A stretch of DNA of 64,000 nucleotides from Haloferax mediterranei ATCC 33500. Its GTDB lineage: Archaea > Halobacteriota > Halobacteria > Halobacteriales > Haloferacaceae. The position numbers were made by a program, and so were the translations under genes. The stretch covers positions 930,001-994,000 of the forward strand of contig NC_017941.2 of the NCBI RefSeq assembly GCF_000306765.2, given 5' to 3'. Below are positions 52,360 to 61,130 of this stretch, piece by piece (position 1 is the stretch's first letter; each line of letters starts with the position of its first letter). The notes under the pieces were generated by a model that searched no databases, had not been told where the DNA came from, and worked only from the letters and a program-made list of their open reading frames with translations.

Positions 52360-53388
52360 TTAGTCGTCCGCGTGGGACTGGTTGAATTGTTTTGCCTTGG
52401 CAAGGAGTCCGGACGAAATTCCGGGAACCTCGTTGATACTCACGTCGCCTTCGGCGCGAATCTCATCGAGGCTCTTCGGGAACTCGCGGAGTTCCATGTG
52501 GATTGCGATACCGGCTTTCGCACCCTTGCCCATCGCGACCGGAATCTGGTTGTGACCGGGAGTGATATCGCCCACCGCGAAGACGCCATCGACGCTGGTC
52601 CGGCCGTGGTCGTCCACCGGGACGGTTCCGTCGTCGTTGCGTTCGACACCGAGTTGGTCGAAGAGCGTCGTGTTGTACTCGGACCCGTACATTGCGAAGC
52701 CACCTTTGTACTCGCGGACGCTCCCGTCTTCGAACTCGAAGCTCTCTAACCAGCCGTCGTCGCGCTTCGTCATGCCCGAAATCTCTTCGTCGATGATGTC
52801 GACGGGATGTGCACGGACGAGTTCATCCGTTTCGTCCGACCACGAGGGGTCTTCGCCGCGAAGGAGGATGTCGACCTCGTCGGTGAAGTTGAGCATAATC
52901 ATGGCGACGTAGGCCGCTGAATCGGAGTGTCCCATGACGTACACCGACTCGTCGACGAACATGTACGCATCACAGTGGAGACAGTAATGCAGTCCCTTCC
53001 CGGTGCGGGGAAGCGGCGGGTCGGGTCGTTTGTCGTTGAAACCGACGCCGAGCACGACACGCTCGGCGACGAATTCGCCGTCGTTACCGACGAGACGGAA
53101 CCGACCGTCGTCGAGTTGTTCGGCGTCGGTCACGAAGTCGCGGTGGATTTCGGTCCCGTAGTCTTCGAGTTGCTGACGCGCCGTGCCGAGGAACTCGTTT
53201 CCGGACTGCTCTTCGGTGACGCCGATGACGTTGTGGGTATCGAGCATCATCGCCGCGCGGCCGCCGCCGCGGTCGACGAGTGCGGTGTCGTGACCCAGTC
53301 GCGTCGTGTAGAGGGCGCTCTGCAATCCCGCCGGTCCCCCGCCCACGACGACCACCTCGTACTCCTGCCGTTCGTCGGTTTTGGTCAT
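52360..53388 (-). CDS. thioredoxin-reductase-like FAD-dependent oxidoreductase
   Basis: A 342-aa flavoprotein of the low-Mr thioredoxin reductase superfamily. FAD-binding VVVVGGGPAGLQSA (about 12-25), NAD(P)-domain VYVMGHSDSAAY (about 149-160) and the C-terminal GVFAVGDITPG are visible. The redox-active pair is C136-x-x-C139 in HYCLHCD, so it should be a dithiol-disulfide enzyme. The NADPH-binding GxGxxA is altered (GHSDSA), so cosubstrate choice is uncertain. No thioredoxin gene is adjacent. Confidence 0.87.
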   Translation of the reverse strand: MTKTDERQEYEVVVVGGGPAGLQSALYTTRLGHDTALVDRGGGRAAMMLDTHNVIGVTEEQSGNEFLGTARQQLEDYGTEIHRDFVTDAEQLDDGRFRLVGNDGEFVAERVVLGVGFNDKRPDPPLPRTGKGLHYCLHCDAYMFVDESVYVMGHSDSAAYVAMIMLNFTDEVDILLRGEDPSWSDETDELVRAHPVDIIDEEISGMTKRDDGWLESFEFEDGSVREYKGGFAMYGSEYNTTLFDQLGVERNDDGTVPVDDHGRTSVDGVFAVGDITPGHNQIPVAMGKGAKAGIAIHMELREFPKSLDEIRAEGDVSINEVPGISSGLLAKAKQFNQSHADD

Positions 53389-53457
53389 ATACGTCGATTC
53401 GACGGAATTACCTTAAGCACACATCACCTGTGCACTCGAACCATCCAGCCGCCTAAC

Positions 53458-53515
53458 GTTATCATGGCCCATCCACGTCCGGAGTTATCATGGCCCATCC
53501 ACGTCCGTACGGACG
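53458..53515. repeat. 26-bp direct repeat plus 14-bp palindrome
   Basis: gttatcatggcccatccacg followed by tccg occurs at 53458-53481 and again at 53484-53507 (24 identical nt, period 26). The second copy runs into the perfect palindrome cgtccgtacggacg (53502-53515), which ends 4 nt before the methyltransferase stop. The block lies between two minus-strand genes, so it could be a terminator or regulator-binding site for the oxidoreductase downstream. Confidence 0.75.
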
Positions 53516-53518
53516 CGC

Positions 53519-54166
53519 TTAGCGTCCGGTAACGATGGCGTAACAGTTTCCGCTCGAAATTGTCGATTCGACGACCGAGAGGTCGCTCGCATCGAGGTCG
53601 GCGTCGAATTCGTCGGGACCGTAGATGTGATAGAATCGAGGAACTGTCTCACCGCCGGGGAGCGTCCAATCGACAGTCGTGTCGAAGCCCTCGTCCCTGT
53701 CGAAGGTGTCGTGGGCGGTGCTCCACGCGCTGACGACTGCGCGCCCGTCGGCACGGAGGACGCGAGCGAGTTCGTTCAGACTCCGGACCCGCGCCTCGCG
53801 GGGTGTGAGGTGATGCAGCGTTGCGACGTAGACGGCGATGTCGAAGGCGTCGTCGACGAACGGGAGTCGAGATGCGTCACCCTGCACGAGTCCCGCGTCG
53901 AAGCCCCGGTCGCTCGCTCGGGTCGTCGCTTCGTCCAGTAGCCCACGACTAACGTCCAGTCCGACCACCTCGTCGGCGTGCGCGGAGAGGAGTTCGACGT
54001 GGCGGCCGTTCCCGCACCCGAGGTCAAGCGCGCACGCGGCGGGGCCGTCTGCTGTGGTCTCCGTGACGAACGACTCGACTTCGGGCCAGGGGTACTCGCG
54101 GGTGGACGCGAAGTGCGACGCGATGCGGTCGTAGGTTTCGCGGACCGCCGCTTTGGGGTCGTCCAT
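53519..54166 (-). CDS. class I SAM-dependent methyltransferase
   Basis: A 215-aa Rossmann-fold methyltransferase, with motif I ALDLGCGNGRHVEL (about 46-59), the acidic motif II VVGLDVS (about 67-73) and FDIAVYVATLHHLTPREAR (about 101-119). It resembles tRNA(Ubi)/Trm9-type and small-molecule methyltransferases. The substrate is unknown. I start at ATG 54166 (MDDPKAAVRETYDRI); the 21-codon open lead upstream is not conserved-looking. Confidence 0.85.
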   Translation of the reverse strand: MDDPKAAVRETYDRIASHFASTREYPWPEVESFVTETTADGPAACALDLGCGNGRHVELLSAHADEVVGLDVSRGLLDEATTRASDRGFDAGLVQGDASRLPFVDDAFDIAVYVATLHHLTPREARVRSLNELARVLRADGRAVVSAWSTAHDTFDRDEGFDTTVDWTLPGGETVPRFYHIYGPDEFDADLDASDLSVVESTISSGNCYAIVTGR

Positions 54167-54250
54167 GCCGGTCGGTCGTGACGGTGAAACAAAGACTGCA
54201 CGGGTCGTGTCGGCGCGGGCGGACGCCATCGGCTCTGCCTCGCACCCGAC

Positions 54251-56356
54251 TCAGATAACGAGGAAGACCGCGTAGGTGAAAAACAGGAGCAACGCGGCGT
54301 GTTTGACGCCGTCTGCGACTTGCCCTTCACCTAACTGTCCGGCGATAATCCCCGAACAGAGGCCCTGAATGGCAGTGACGTGATAGAACAGTACCGTGTA
54401 CGCGACGGTCTTCACTTCGCGCAGTCCGGAGAACGCCCCCGTGGAGACGCCCGACACCTCTCCGGAGCCAATCGCGCCGGTGCTCGCCTGTTCGACCGCC
54501 GGGATGAACGCGACGGTCAAGGCGACGATGATGCCGAGAAAGACGAAAAACGAGATGTAGATGACGAGGAGGTAGGTAATCATCTCCTGTTTCCGTTCGC
54601 GGGCGAGTCGACGACTGTCCTGTGCCTCGTTGGCGGCGATTCGAAGCACTGGCCCGAGGTCGCCGCTGGCACTCATCGCATTCGTGATGAGCGTGACCGA
54701 CCGCGAAATCATCGGACTCGTCGTTCGGCGGTCCATCCGACGGAGGGCGGTCTGTACATCCGCCCCCCAGTCGATGTCCCGGCAGGTACGTTTGACTTCG
54801 TCGCTGAGGGGGCCGAGGTCCGATGCGGCCACGCGCCGAAGGCTCTCGACAACGGTGAGTCCGGCCTCGTTGACGCTCGCGAGACGGTCGAGAAAGTCCG
54901 GCATATTCCGCTCTATCGCCCGAATCCGGCGCTTTCGAATCTCGTGGAACAGCGAGATGACAAGCAGCGCGACGATAAACGCCTCCACGACGTGTTGGTC
55001 GACAGCGTTGACCGCTTCGAGTATCGTCGGGTCGGCGGGAATCGACGACTGGAACGCGACCCAGGCAAGTCCGAGCGGAACCGTGACGACGAGCGTCATC
55101 GCAGGTTGTCGACCGAGTTTATCCAGCGGGCGGTCGAGCCACTGTCGAACCCAGCGGAACCGGTCGTACGCTGCGAGTCGTTCGCGGTTTGCCTGCCATC
55201 TGTCGGGAGTTTCACCGCCGTCAGTGGCTGGTCGGGAAGCATCGCTCAGTATCTGAGTATGTGCCGAGGCGCTCGCCATCTCGGCGTCTTTATCGACAGT
55301 TATCGCCCCTCGGAGCGACTCGGTGAGGCTGTCGATGTAGACGACGAACCCGAAACTCGCCAGTGGTATCGCGACGTAGCCGATGACTCGGATGATGGTC
55401 AGTGTGTCGGTGAGGACGAGTCCAATGACGACGAGAATGGTGATAAGAAACAGCGGCCCCGCGACGAGTACGGTAACGTAAACTTCAGCGAACGTAGAGA
55501 GGAGTTCGAGATACTGCTGTTGTTGCGCTTCGGCCTGTTCTTGAAACCGCTCGTACTGCTCGCGGAGGAACGCCGAGAGGTTTCGACCACTGCCGAGGAC
55601 GCTCGCGAGATTCTCCCCGAACTCTTCGAGGCTCGGACTCGGCGTCGATGTCGACATCGACTGTAGCGCGGTGATGACGTCGGTCCCGAACGCGTCCATG
55701 TCGCGGACGACGATACCGATTTCACTGGCGGCTTCGCCGTAAATCGACTCGTTGCGTGCGAGCGTTTCGAGCACCTTCGGAAACGGCATTCCGGACCGCG
55801 ACAGCGCGAAGGTAAACGCTACCGTTCGTGGCAGCGTCGCCTCGATTTCGGATGACCGTGTCCTGGCGACCTCGACGAGGTAATACCAGCGAAGCCAGTA
55901 GATTCCGCGTGCGAGTATCGTCCCGAGCGTCGCACTCGAAAATAGGAGCGTGAGGAACAAATCGCGTACTGAGAGTTGTTGAATACTCGTGAGGTTACTG
56001 AGGAATTGCAGTGCCCCGGGAAGCATCGTCCGAATCGTCTCCGAAGAGATAGCGAGCAGTTCGAACGCGCCTGCGCCGAGGTAGACGCCGAAGATACTCC
56101 CAGAGATACCGAACACGCCCGCAATAAGTAGCGTTCGTGAGGCGTACACACGGTGTGTGGCGCTCACGTGTGCCGCATTGAGTCGTCGCCGTTGTTCGCT
56201 CCGACGAGAACTCTCGTTTGCGACGTAAAAACCGAAAATCGGGAGGGCGACCCGCGTGACCAGGAGGTTAGCACGTTGACTCACTGGCGAGAGAAGCACA
56301 GGGAGTACGAGACAGACTGCTGCGACAAGCGGCAGGAGAGACAACAGAAGATGCAT
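54251..56356 (-). CDS. pilC3: type IV pilus assembly membrane protein PilC3 (T2SSF type)
   Basis: The inner-membrane platform of an archaeal type IV pilus. The 701-aa protein has two T2SSF/TadC domains: about 160-300, after an N-terminal helical cluster, and about 480-620, with several membrane helices after each. A charged cytoplasmic linker (about 350-420) lies between. Length and duplicated layout match haloarchaeal PilC. In Haloferax the PilB3-PilC3 pair is needed for pilus assembly. I use ATG 56356, one nt after the pilB3 stop; GTG 56365 would overlap it. Confidence 0.88.
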   Translation of the reverse strand: MHLLLSLLPLVAAVCLVLPVLLSPVSQRANLLVTRVALPIFGFYVANESSRRSEQRRRLNAAHVSATHRVYASRTLLIAGVFGISGSIFGVYLGAGAFELLAISSETIRTMLPGALQFLSNLTSIQQLSVRDLFLTLLFSSATLGTILARGIYWLRWYYLVEVARTRSSEIEATLPRTVAFTFALSRSGMPFPKVLETLARNESIYGEAASEIGIVVRDMDAFGTDVITALQSMSTSTPSPSLEEFGENLASVLGSGRNLSAFLREQYERFQEQAEAQQQQYLELLSTFAEVYVTVLVAGPLFLITILVVIGLVLTDTLTIIRVIGYVAIPLASFGFVVYIDSLTESLRGAITVDKDAEMASASAHTQILSDASRPATDGGETPDRWQANRERLAAYDRFRWVRQWLDRPLDKLGRQPAMTLVVTVPLGLAWVAFQSSIPADPTILEAVNAVDQHVVEAFIVALLVISLFHEIRKRRIRAIERNMPDFLDRLASVNEAGLTVVESLRRVAASDLGPLSDEVKRTCRDIDWGADVQTALRRMDRRTTSPMISRSVTLITNAMSASGDLGPVLRIAANEAQDSRRLARERKQEMITYLLVIYISFFVFLGIIVALTVAFIPAVEQASTGAIGSGEVSGVSTGAFSGLREVKTVAYTVLFYHVTAIQGLCSGIIAGQLGEGQVADGVKHAALLLFFTYAVFLVI

Positions 56357-56357
56357 C

Positions 56358-58052
56358 TCAGGCACCCGAGCTGGTATCGACGACGTTCTCGTCGGCTTCG
56401 ACGCGCGCCATCACATCGTCTGCATCGGCGTAGTATTCGTTGATGAGCGCGGTGAAACGTCGGTAGTCGGAGACTTCCTTGTCGAGGAGGTACTGAAGGA
56501 ACTCCTCGCGGTTTCGAAGTTCGCGCCGGAGTTCGGTCCGGGACCACCCGTTTTCTCGCTGAATCTCGTCGAGTAGCGAGCTATCGTTCCGGTCGAACGT
56601 GTCGTCTTCGGGGTCCCACGAGAAGGCCGACGAGTAGTCGAGTTCGCCCGTCCGCTGGTCGATTGCGCCGATTTCGCCGATAGCCTGCGAACGGCGGACG
56701 CGCTCGCCCTCGTGACGGGTGAGTGTCTGCACACAAAGCAGGTCGAGCGACTGGACCATCGCACGAGGGACGTTAATCGGTTCGTTCTCCAATCGGTTGA
56801 TGACCGTCTCGATGCTGTCTGCGTGCATCGTCGAGAACGTCGTGTGGCCCGTGTTCATCGCCTGAAAGAGCGTCACGGCTTCCTTGCCACGAACCTCGCC
56901 GACGATGATGTACTCGGGGCGGTGACGAAGCGCCGACCGAAGGAGGTCGTACATCGTGATGTCCGACCCCTGGTGGAGTCGCTCACGGGTGACAGACGAG
57001 AGCCAGTTGTCGTGGTACAGCGCGAGTTCGCGGGTGTCCTCGATGGAAAGCACCTTCGACCGCGGCGGAACGAACATCGACACCGCGTTCATCGAGGTAG
57101 TCTTCCCGGACGCAGTTCCGCCCGCGAAGATGAGGCTCTTGTTGTGTTCGATACAGAGCCACAGGTACGCCATCTGCTCGATGGAGAACGTGCCGTACTT
57201 CACGAGGTCGATGGGAGTAAACGGCTCTTCGGCGTACAATCGGATGGTGAATGCCGACCCTCGTGGAGTGACTTCTTCGCCCAGTGCCAACTCCGCACGA
57301 GCACCGTTCGGGAGCGTCGTCCCGAGTACCGGGTCGCCGACGCTTATGTGTTGCCCGGAACGCTGTGCGAGGCGGATGACGAAGTTATCGAGTTCCTCCT
57401 TTCTGAAGGCGATGTTCGTCCCGATGTCTGTGTACTCGTCGTGGTAGACGAAAATCGGGAGGTCGTACCCGTCACAGGAGATATCCTCGATGTGCGGGTC
57501 GTCCATCAGGGGGTCGAGCGGGCCGTATCCATGGAAGTCACGCCGAAGATAATACAACAGCGTGTAAAACGAGTCCATCCCCAATTCCAGCCCGTACTGT
57601 TCGAGAAGCGACTGCAACTCCTCGATAAGCGCCTTTTCGGAAGTCGGGTCGGCGTTCTGTCGGTATAACAGCGGGTCGCGGATGTCGGTTCGAATGCGTT
57701 CGAGCAGCGACGCCTCGAACTCGTCGAGGTCTGGTTCGACAGTGTGGTACTGATGGGCGGTTGCGTCCGTGTCGTAGGTAATGACTACGTACGCGAACGG
57801 GGCATTTACCCAGTAGCGGTCGATTTCGTGGTGTCCGTCGGGAATGTCGTAGGTTCCGAGTGGTGTTTCACCCGGGGTCAACGGCAGCACGTCGAGATTC
57901 GACCCGCGAAGCATCTCCGCGGTCCGCTGGAGGATTCGACGGATTTCTGACGCAGCGATGTCGAACTCGCCGTCTCGAAGGAGTCGAAAAACTCCTCGGT
58001 CAGCCGACGAATCGAATGGCGGTCTCGCGTCTCCCTTGGTTTCTCGTGCCAT
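56358..58052 (-). CDS. pilB3: type IV pilus assembly ATPase PilB3
   Basis: The 564-aa secretion-type ATPase powers pilin assembly. An N-terminal all-helical plus beta region (about 1-200) precedes the RecA-like core with Walker A FAGGTASGKTTS (about 307-318), the Asp box LSIEDTRELALYH, Walker B YIIVGEVRGKEA and the His box FSTMHADS. It fits the archaeal GspE/PilB group. It is immediately upstream of pilC3, forming the known Haloferax pilB3-C3 operon (from memory). No prepilin or pilD is in the window. ATG 58052 is preferred to GTG 58058. Confidence 0.91.
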   Translation of the reverse strand: MARETKGDARPPFDSSADRGVFRLLRDGEFDIAASEIRRILQRTAEMLRGSNLDVLPLTPGETPLGTYDIPDGHHEIDRYWVNAPFAYVVITYDTDATAHQYHTVEPDLDEFEASLLERIRTDIRDPLLYRQNADPTSEKALIEELQSLLEQYGLELGMDSFYTLLYYLRRDFHGYGPLDPLMDDPHIEDISCDGYDLPIFVYHDEYTDIGTNIAFRKEELDNFVIRLAQRSGQHISVGDPVLGTTLPNGARAELALGEEVTPRGSAFTIRLYAEEPFTPIDLVKYGTFSIEQMAYLWLCIEHNKSLIFAGGTASGKTTSMNAVSMFVPPRSKVLSIEDTRELALYHDNWLSSVTRERLHQGSDITMYDLLRSALRHRPEYIIVGEVRGKEAVTLFQAMNTGHTTFSTMHADSIETVINRLENEPINVPRAMVQSLDLLCVQTLTRHEGERVRRSQAIGEIGAIDQRTGELDYSSAFSWDPEDDTFDRNDSSLLDEIQRENGWSRTELRRELRNREEFLQYLLDKEVSDYRRFTALINEYYADADDVMARVEADENVVDTSSGA

Positions 58053-58141
58053 CGTCACCCGGTGAGTTGGTCAGATGGTAAGGTGGGTCCCTACTTAAAT
58101 GGTCCGCGAATCGTGAATATACGCTGCTTACGAGTGTGCAG

Positions 58142-58639
58142 TCACGTGCGGTCGACTGTCAGCAACACGCCGCCAAAGACGAGAGAGATAATGACGCCCA
58201 GCGGGAGCGGGATGCCGGGAATCCCGCGAGTCGCCAACAGATACGTGGCGACTGCGAGAACGACGCCGGTGAGTCCGAGGAGACCCCCAGCGAGTCGAAC
58301 CGGGTCGACGGGACCGGCTTCGACCCGCTCTTCGCGCAGGTAGTAGACGACCGAAAAGAGGACGGCGACCGCCATGAGCGCCGCGCCGACGACCCACGCC
58401 TGATAGGCGGTGGCGACAGACTGCCCCGACTGGAGCGCCATCGCGGAAAGGGGGTCGCGGACGGCAACGCGCTGGGAGAGTCCCCACGCATACTGGATTT
58501 CGGCGAACGGAAATCTGACGTACAGAAGGCTCACCCCAGCGATGTTCGCCGTGTACGTGATGTTCCACGGGAGGAGTGCACAGAGCCACGTCGAGATGAC
58601 TGCCAGCGCACCTGCGTGTTCAGAGCGGACCCAAACCAT
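58142..58639 (-). CDS. haloarchaeal membrane protein (DUF7549-like)
   Basis: A 165-aa membrane protein with four helices (about 9-30, 74-97, 112-131 and 136-158) and a short WNITYTANIAGVSLLYVRFP periplasmic segment after the first. No catalytic motif. I recall it as DUF7549, unknown function. I start at ATG 58639 (MVWVRSEHAGA). It is upstream of the pilB3 gene on the same strand with a 89-nt gap, so co-transcription with the pilus genes is possible. Confidence 0.72.
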   Translation of the reverse strand: MVWVRSEHAGALAVISTWLCALLPWNITYTANIAGVSLLYVRFPFAEIQYAWGLSQRVAVRDPLSAMALQSGQSVATAYQAWVVGAALMAVAVLFSVVYYLREERVEAGPVDPVRLAGGLLGLTGVVLAVATYLLATRGIPGIPLPLGVIISLVFGGVLLTVDRT

Positions 58640-58748
58640 GCGGTAATCGGCACAGTGCGACGGGTAAAAACTACCGACCACATCCGGATATCGGTCGGCA
58701 AAGGGGCGTCACGTTAATACGTAGCGCAGTACAACGAAGGGATACGGA

Positions 58749-59222
58749 ATGCGGCGTGACTACTTCGAACTCGACGTCCGTGACGTCGATTGGTACGAGG
58801 ACAGCGGTGACCCTCACCAACCGACGGTCTCCATCGACTTCTATGGCCCGCCCGAAGAGCTTCGAGCGCGCTTTACCGCCTCCGGTGGCGAGGTACTCGC
58901 CGCCAAGGAGTTGGACGTGACCTTCCGACTTCAAGGCGCTATCGACGACCCTGATGCACGAGGCGTCGTGAGTGTGACAGACCGACTGACCGGCGACTAC
59001 GTACTAGAACTCAACGCCCACGCGGACGACGTACTCCACTTTATCGGTGCGGCTCGCGAGTATGGTCGAGCCTCGGACAATATCGACGGACGATATCGCG
59101 TGGATGTCTCTATCGAAGGTGAGCACTTTGCGACCTTTGAGAAGTCGACGTTCCTTGTCTACGACGGCGATGGAACGTTGCTTCGCGGTCAGAGTCTCAT
59201 CCCCTCTGGCGTCGAACTCTGA
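58749..59222 (+). CDS. haloarchaeal beta-rich protein (DUF5793-like)
   Basis: A 157-aa acidic soluble protein (MRRDYFELDVRDVDWYEDSG) composed mostly of predicted beta strands and carrying no catalytic motif. It matches what I recall as DUF5793, unknown function. It ends in a basic-free tail, GQSLIPSGVEL. The gene is 89 nt before the UDG-like gene on the same strand and divergent from the DUF7549-like gene. Confidence 0.75.
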   Translation: MRRDYFELDVRDVDWYEDSGDPHQPTVSIDFYGPPEELRARFTASGGEVLAAKELDVTFRLQGAIDDPDARGVVSVTDRLTGDYVLELNAHADDVLHFIGAAREYGRASDNIDGRYRVDVSIEGEHFATFEKSTFLVYDGDGTLLRGQSLIPSGVEL

Positions 59223-59276
59223 GCCGCGGTACTCCGACGCTCACGTTCGTTAATGTACGATATCGGCCCGAACCAC

Positions 59277-59285
59277 GTCTTCTTT
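59277..59285 (+). promoter_or_regulatory. TATA-like box of the UDG-like gene
   Basis: tctttatcg (59281-59289 region, in cttctttatcgg) lies 22-30 nt before the GTG at 59311 and supports that leaderless start over internal ATGs. Confidence 0.4.
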
Positions 59286-59310
59286 ATCGGCTGCCTCCGC
59301 AGAGCGTAGC

Positions 59311-59937
59311 GTGAGGAACGTAACCGACCGCACGAGAAACCCGTTCGACATGCGACCGTCGTGTGACCGGTTCGTCCCCGGCTACGGCGACGCCAACGCT
59401 GACTTTCACGTCATCGGCGACCATCCGGACGTCCACGGCGGTGTCGAAACCGGCGTACCGTTTACGACCGATGCGAATGATGGATTCCAAGCGGCGCTCA
59501 AGGAGGCCGGTCTGCTGGAAACGACGGGCGACGAACCGACAGTGAACAGAACGTTCTTTTCGTACCTGCACATGTGCGTGCCGGACGGAACCCCGACAGC
59601 AGCCGACTATACCGACATGGAGCGGTTCTTCGACGCGGAACTCCGCGCTATCGCCGCGCACGTACTCCTCCCGGTCGGCGCGGTGGCGACGGAACACGTG
59701 TTGAACAACTACACGTCCGTCGGCTGGAAGACGACCATCGACATGGAGGAACTGCACGGAACAGAACTCCGAGGCAGTGGTTTTCTCGTATTGCCTATCA
59801 AGGACCCGGTAGAGTGGGACGACGGCGACCACGACGAACTCGTCGTTGGACTGTTGGAACTCCAGTCGACCGACTTCCGCCGTGAATCCGATCTCGGTCG
59901 ATTCATGCCCGGAGCCGACCCGTACCTGGTCAGATAA
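59311..59937 (+). CDS. uracil-DNA glycosylase-superfamily protein with degenerate motifs
   Basis: A 208-aa protein with the UDG-superfamily entry motif in altered form, VIGDHPDVHGGVETGVPF, against the usual GxxPGxxE...GxPF of family 4/5 enzymes. The C-terminal position of the HPS/HPSP catalytic motif reads LPIKDPVEWDD, so the conserved His is missing. It may be a non-catalytic or functionally distinct member. N-terminal MRNVTDRTRNPFDMRPSCDR supports the GTG 59311 start, which follows a TATA-like tttatcg by about 25 nt. Confidence 0.7.
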   Translation: MRNVTDRTRNPFDMRPSCDRFVPGYGDANADFHVIGDHPDVHGGVETGVPFTTDANDGFQAALKEAGLLETTGDEPTVNRTFFSYLHMCVPDGTPTAADYTDMERFFDAELRAIAAHVLLPVGAVATEHVLNNYTSVGWKTTIDMEELHGTELRGSGFLVLPIKDPVEWDDGDHDELVVGLLELQSTDFRRESDLGRFMPGADPYLVR

Positions 59938-60098
59938 CGTACTTTCGACCGTATTCGACCGTAGTCGTTCGATTCTCTGAATTCTTCACGATTCTGCCGT
60001 TCGTTCGTCCAGTAAGAACCATTAGGGTTATCATTTGTTCACTAAATGCGGCTAAATGGGTGAAATAAGAGTATATTTATCCAGAGGTTCTGGAGGCC
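59938..60098. other. AT-rich intergenic region ending in a strong promoter
   Basis: The stretch after the UDG-like gene is markedly AT-rich around 60015-60080. It ends in gtatatttatcc (60070-60081), a good haloarchaeal TATA box on the + strand. The annotated neighbours do not use it: the gene to its left is on the + strand but upstream, and the gene to its right is convergent. Confidence 0.55.
60070..60081 (+). promoter_or_regulatory. orphan TATA box
   Basis: gtatatttatcc predicts a transcript starting near 60097-60105 on the + strand, exactly where the ATG at 60099 lies. Confidence 0.55.
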
Positions 60099-60356
60099 AT
60101 GGTCCAAATTGGCGAGAACAAAGGACTTTTTACAACAAGCATCCAACGTGGTGATGACGCGCGTGGTTCGATTCATTTCCGCCGGGCGCGTCAGGCAACT
60201 GTGAGACTGGTGCTCCTCGCAGTGGCTTGGTCAGTCCGGGGACTCGCGCTCGGCCGCGGTCCCCGCTCTTACTCCTTACAAGAGCGACAGCTCTATGTCG
60301 CCGTTACTGGTCGATACGTCGAGCGTCGGCCCACCCTCGCTGAGCGTCCCGCTTAG
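60099..60356 (+). CDS. candidate leaderless small gene or ncRNA
   Basis: An 85-codon frame (MVQIGENKGLFTTSIQRGDD at its start) begins at the predicted transcription start. Its Arg-rich, basic composition is unlike the acidic proteins around it, and the last 80 nt run antisense into the DUF4097 lipoprotein gene. The hairpin ggggac...gtcccc (60238-60243 / 60259-60264) could end a short RNA near 60270. I cannot tell a small protein from a non-coding or antisense RNA. Confidence 0.3.
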   Translation: MVQIGENKGLFTTSIQRGDDARGSIHFRRARQATVRLVLLAVAWSVRGLALGRGPRSYSLQERQLYVAVTGRYVERRPTLAERPA

Positions 60357-61082
60357 CCCGGTCCGAGAGGAAGTGGCGTCGGACAACGAGAGGCCAGTCG
60401 ATTCGACCGACCCGTTAGTCGTCTGTGCGACGAGTTCAGCATTTAATTCCTGAGCGAGCGCCGCATCGACGCCCCCGTTTGAGGACTCGATAGTCGTGTC
60501 GTCACGAATCGCTGGAACGTCTACTTCAACCGAGCCATTCGTGGTCTGGGCCGTGTCGATGCCGCCCACGTCCTGTGCAGTGATGCTTCCGTTGGTGGTC
60601 GAAAGCGCCACAAACCCGTCGATTCGGCGTGCTTCGACGCTTCCGTTCGTCGACTGCGTTTCGAGGTCACCGGTGGTCCCTTGGATGTCGACACCCCCAT
60701 TCGTCGTCGTCGCACGACCGACTGGGAGTTCCGGCGGGACGCGAACCTCGAGGTTGACGCTGACTCGGTCGGCAGCCTCAGCTTGGTCGACTCGCTCGAT
60801 AGTGAGTGGTTTGTCCCCCGTTGCATCGACCTGCACCGAGTCGAAATCGTCAGCGGAAAATCCACGTTTGACGATGTGAAGCTCGATTCCGTCTTCATCC
60901 CACGTGTGAATCTGGATACCTCCGTTACTGTTCAGTACCTCGACTGATTCGACATCCGCGGCCGAGACTGTTCGAGTCTCTTCTTCGCGTGCCTCGATTC
61001 CCGGTGCCGTACACCCTGCGAGTCCGGCGATTCCAAGCGCAGCACCGAGTCGAAGGAAGGAACGTCTGGTGCGGGATAACAT
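60276..61082 (-). CDS. Tat lipoprotein with DUF4097-type beta-repeat domain
   Basis: A 268-aa exported lipoprotein. The signal is RRSFLRLGAALGIAGLAGC, a Tat motif with lipobox LAGC (Cys24). The mature part is a DUF4097-like parallel beta-helix of short repeats around T-(T/S)-N-G (TTNGGVD, STNGSVE, TTNGSIT, TTNGSVE, SSNGGVD). It probably sits on the cell surface as a structural or binding domain. No enzymatic residue. The Asn-Gly turns are typical of the fold. Confidence 0.85.
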   Translation of the reverse strand: MLSRTRRSFLRLGAALGIAGLAGCTAPGIEAREEETRTVSAADVESVEVLNSNGGIQIHTWDEDGIELHIVKRGFSADDFDSVQVDATGDKPLTIERVDQAEAADRVSVNLEVRVPPELPVGRATTTNGGVDIQGTTGDLETQSTNGSVEARRIDGFVALSTTNGSITAQDVGGIDTAQTTNGSVEVDVPAIRDDTTIESSNGGVDAALAQELNAELVAQTTNGSVESTGLSLSDATSSRTGLSGTLSEGGPTLDVSTSNGDIELSLL

Positions 61083-61130
61083 GTACTCACAAACACCCTG
61101 GAATGACGATGTGTTTTTCGACTGAGGTTT

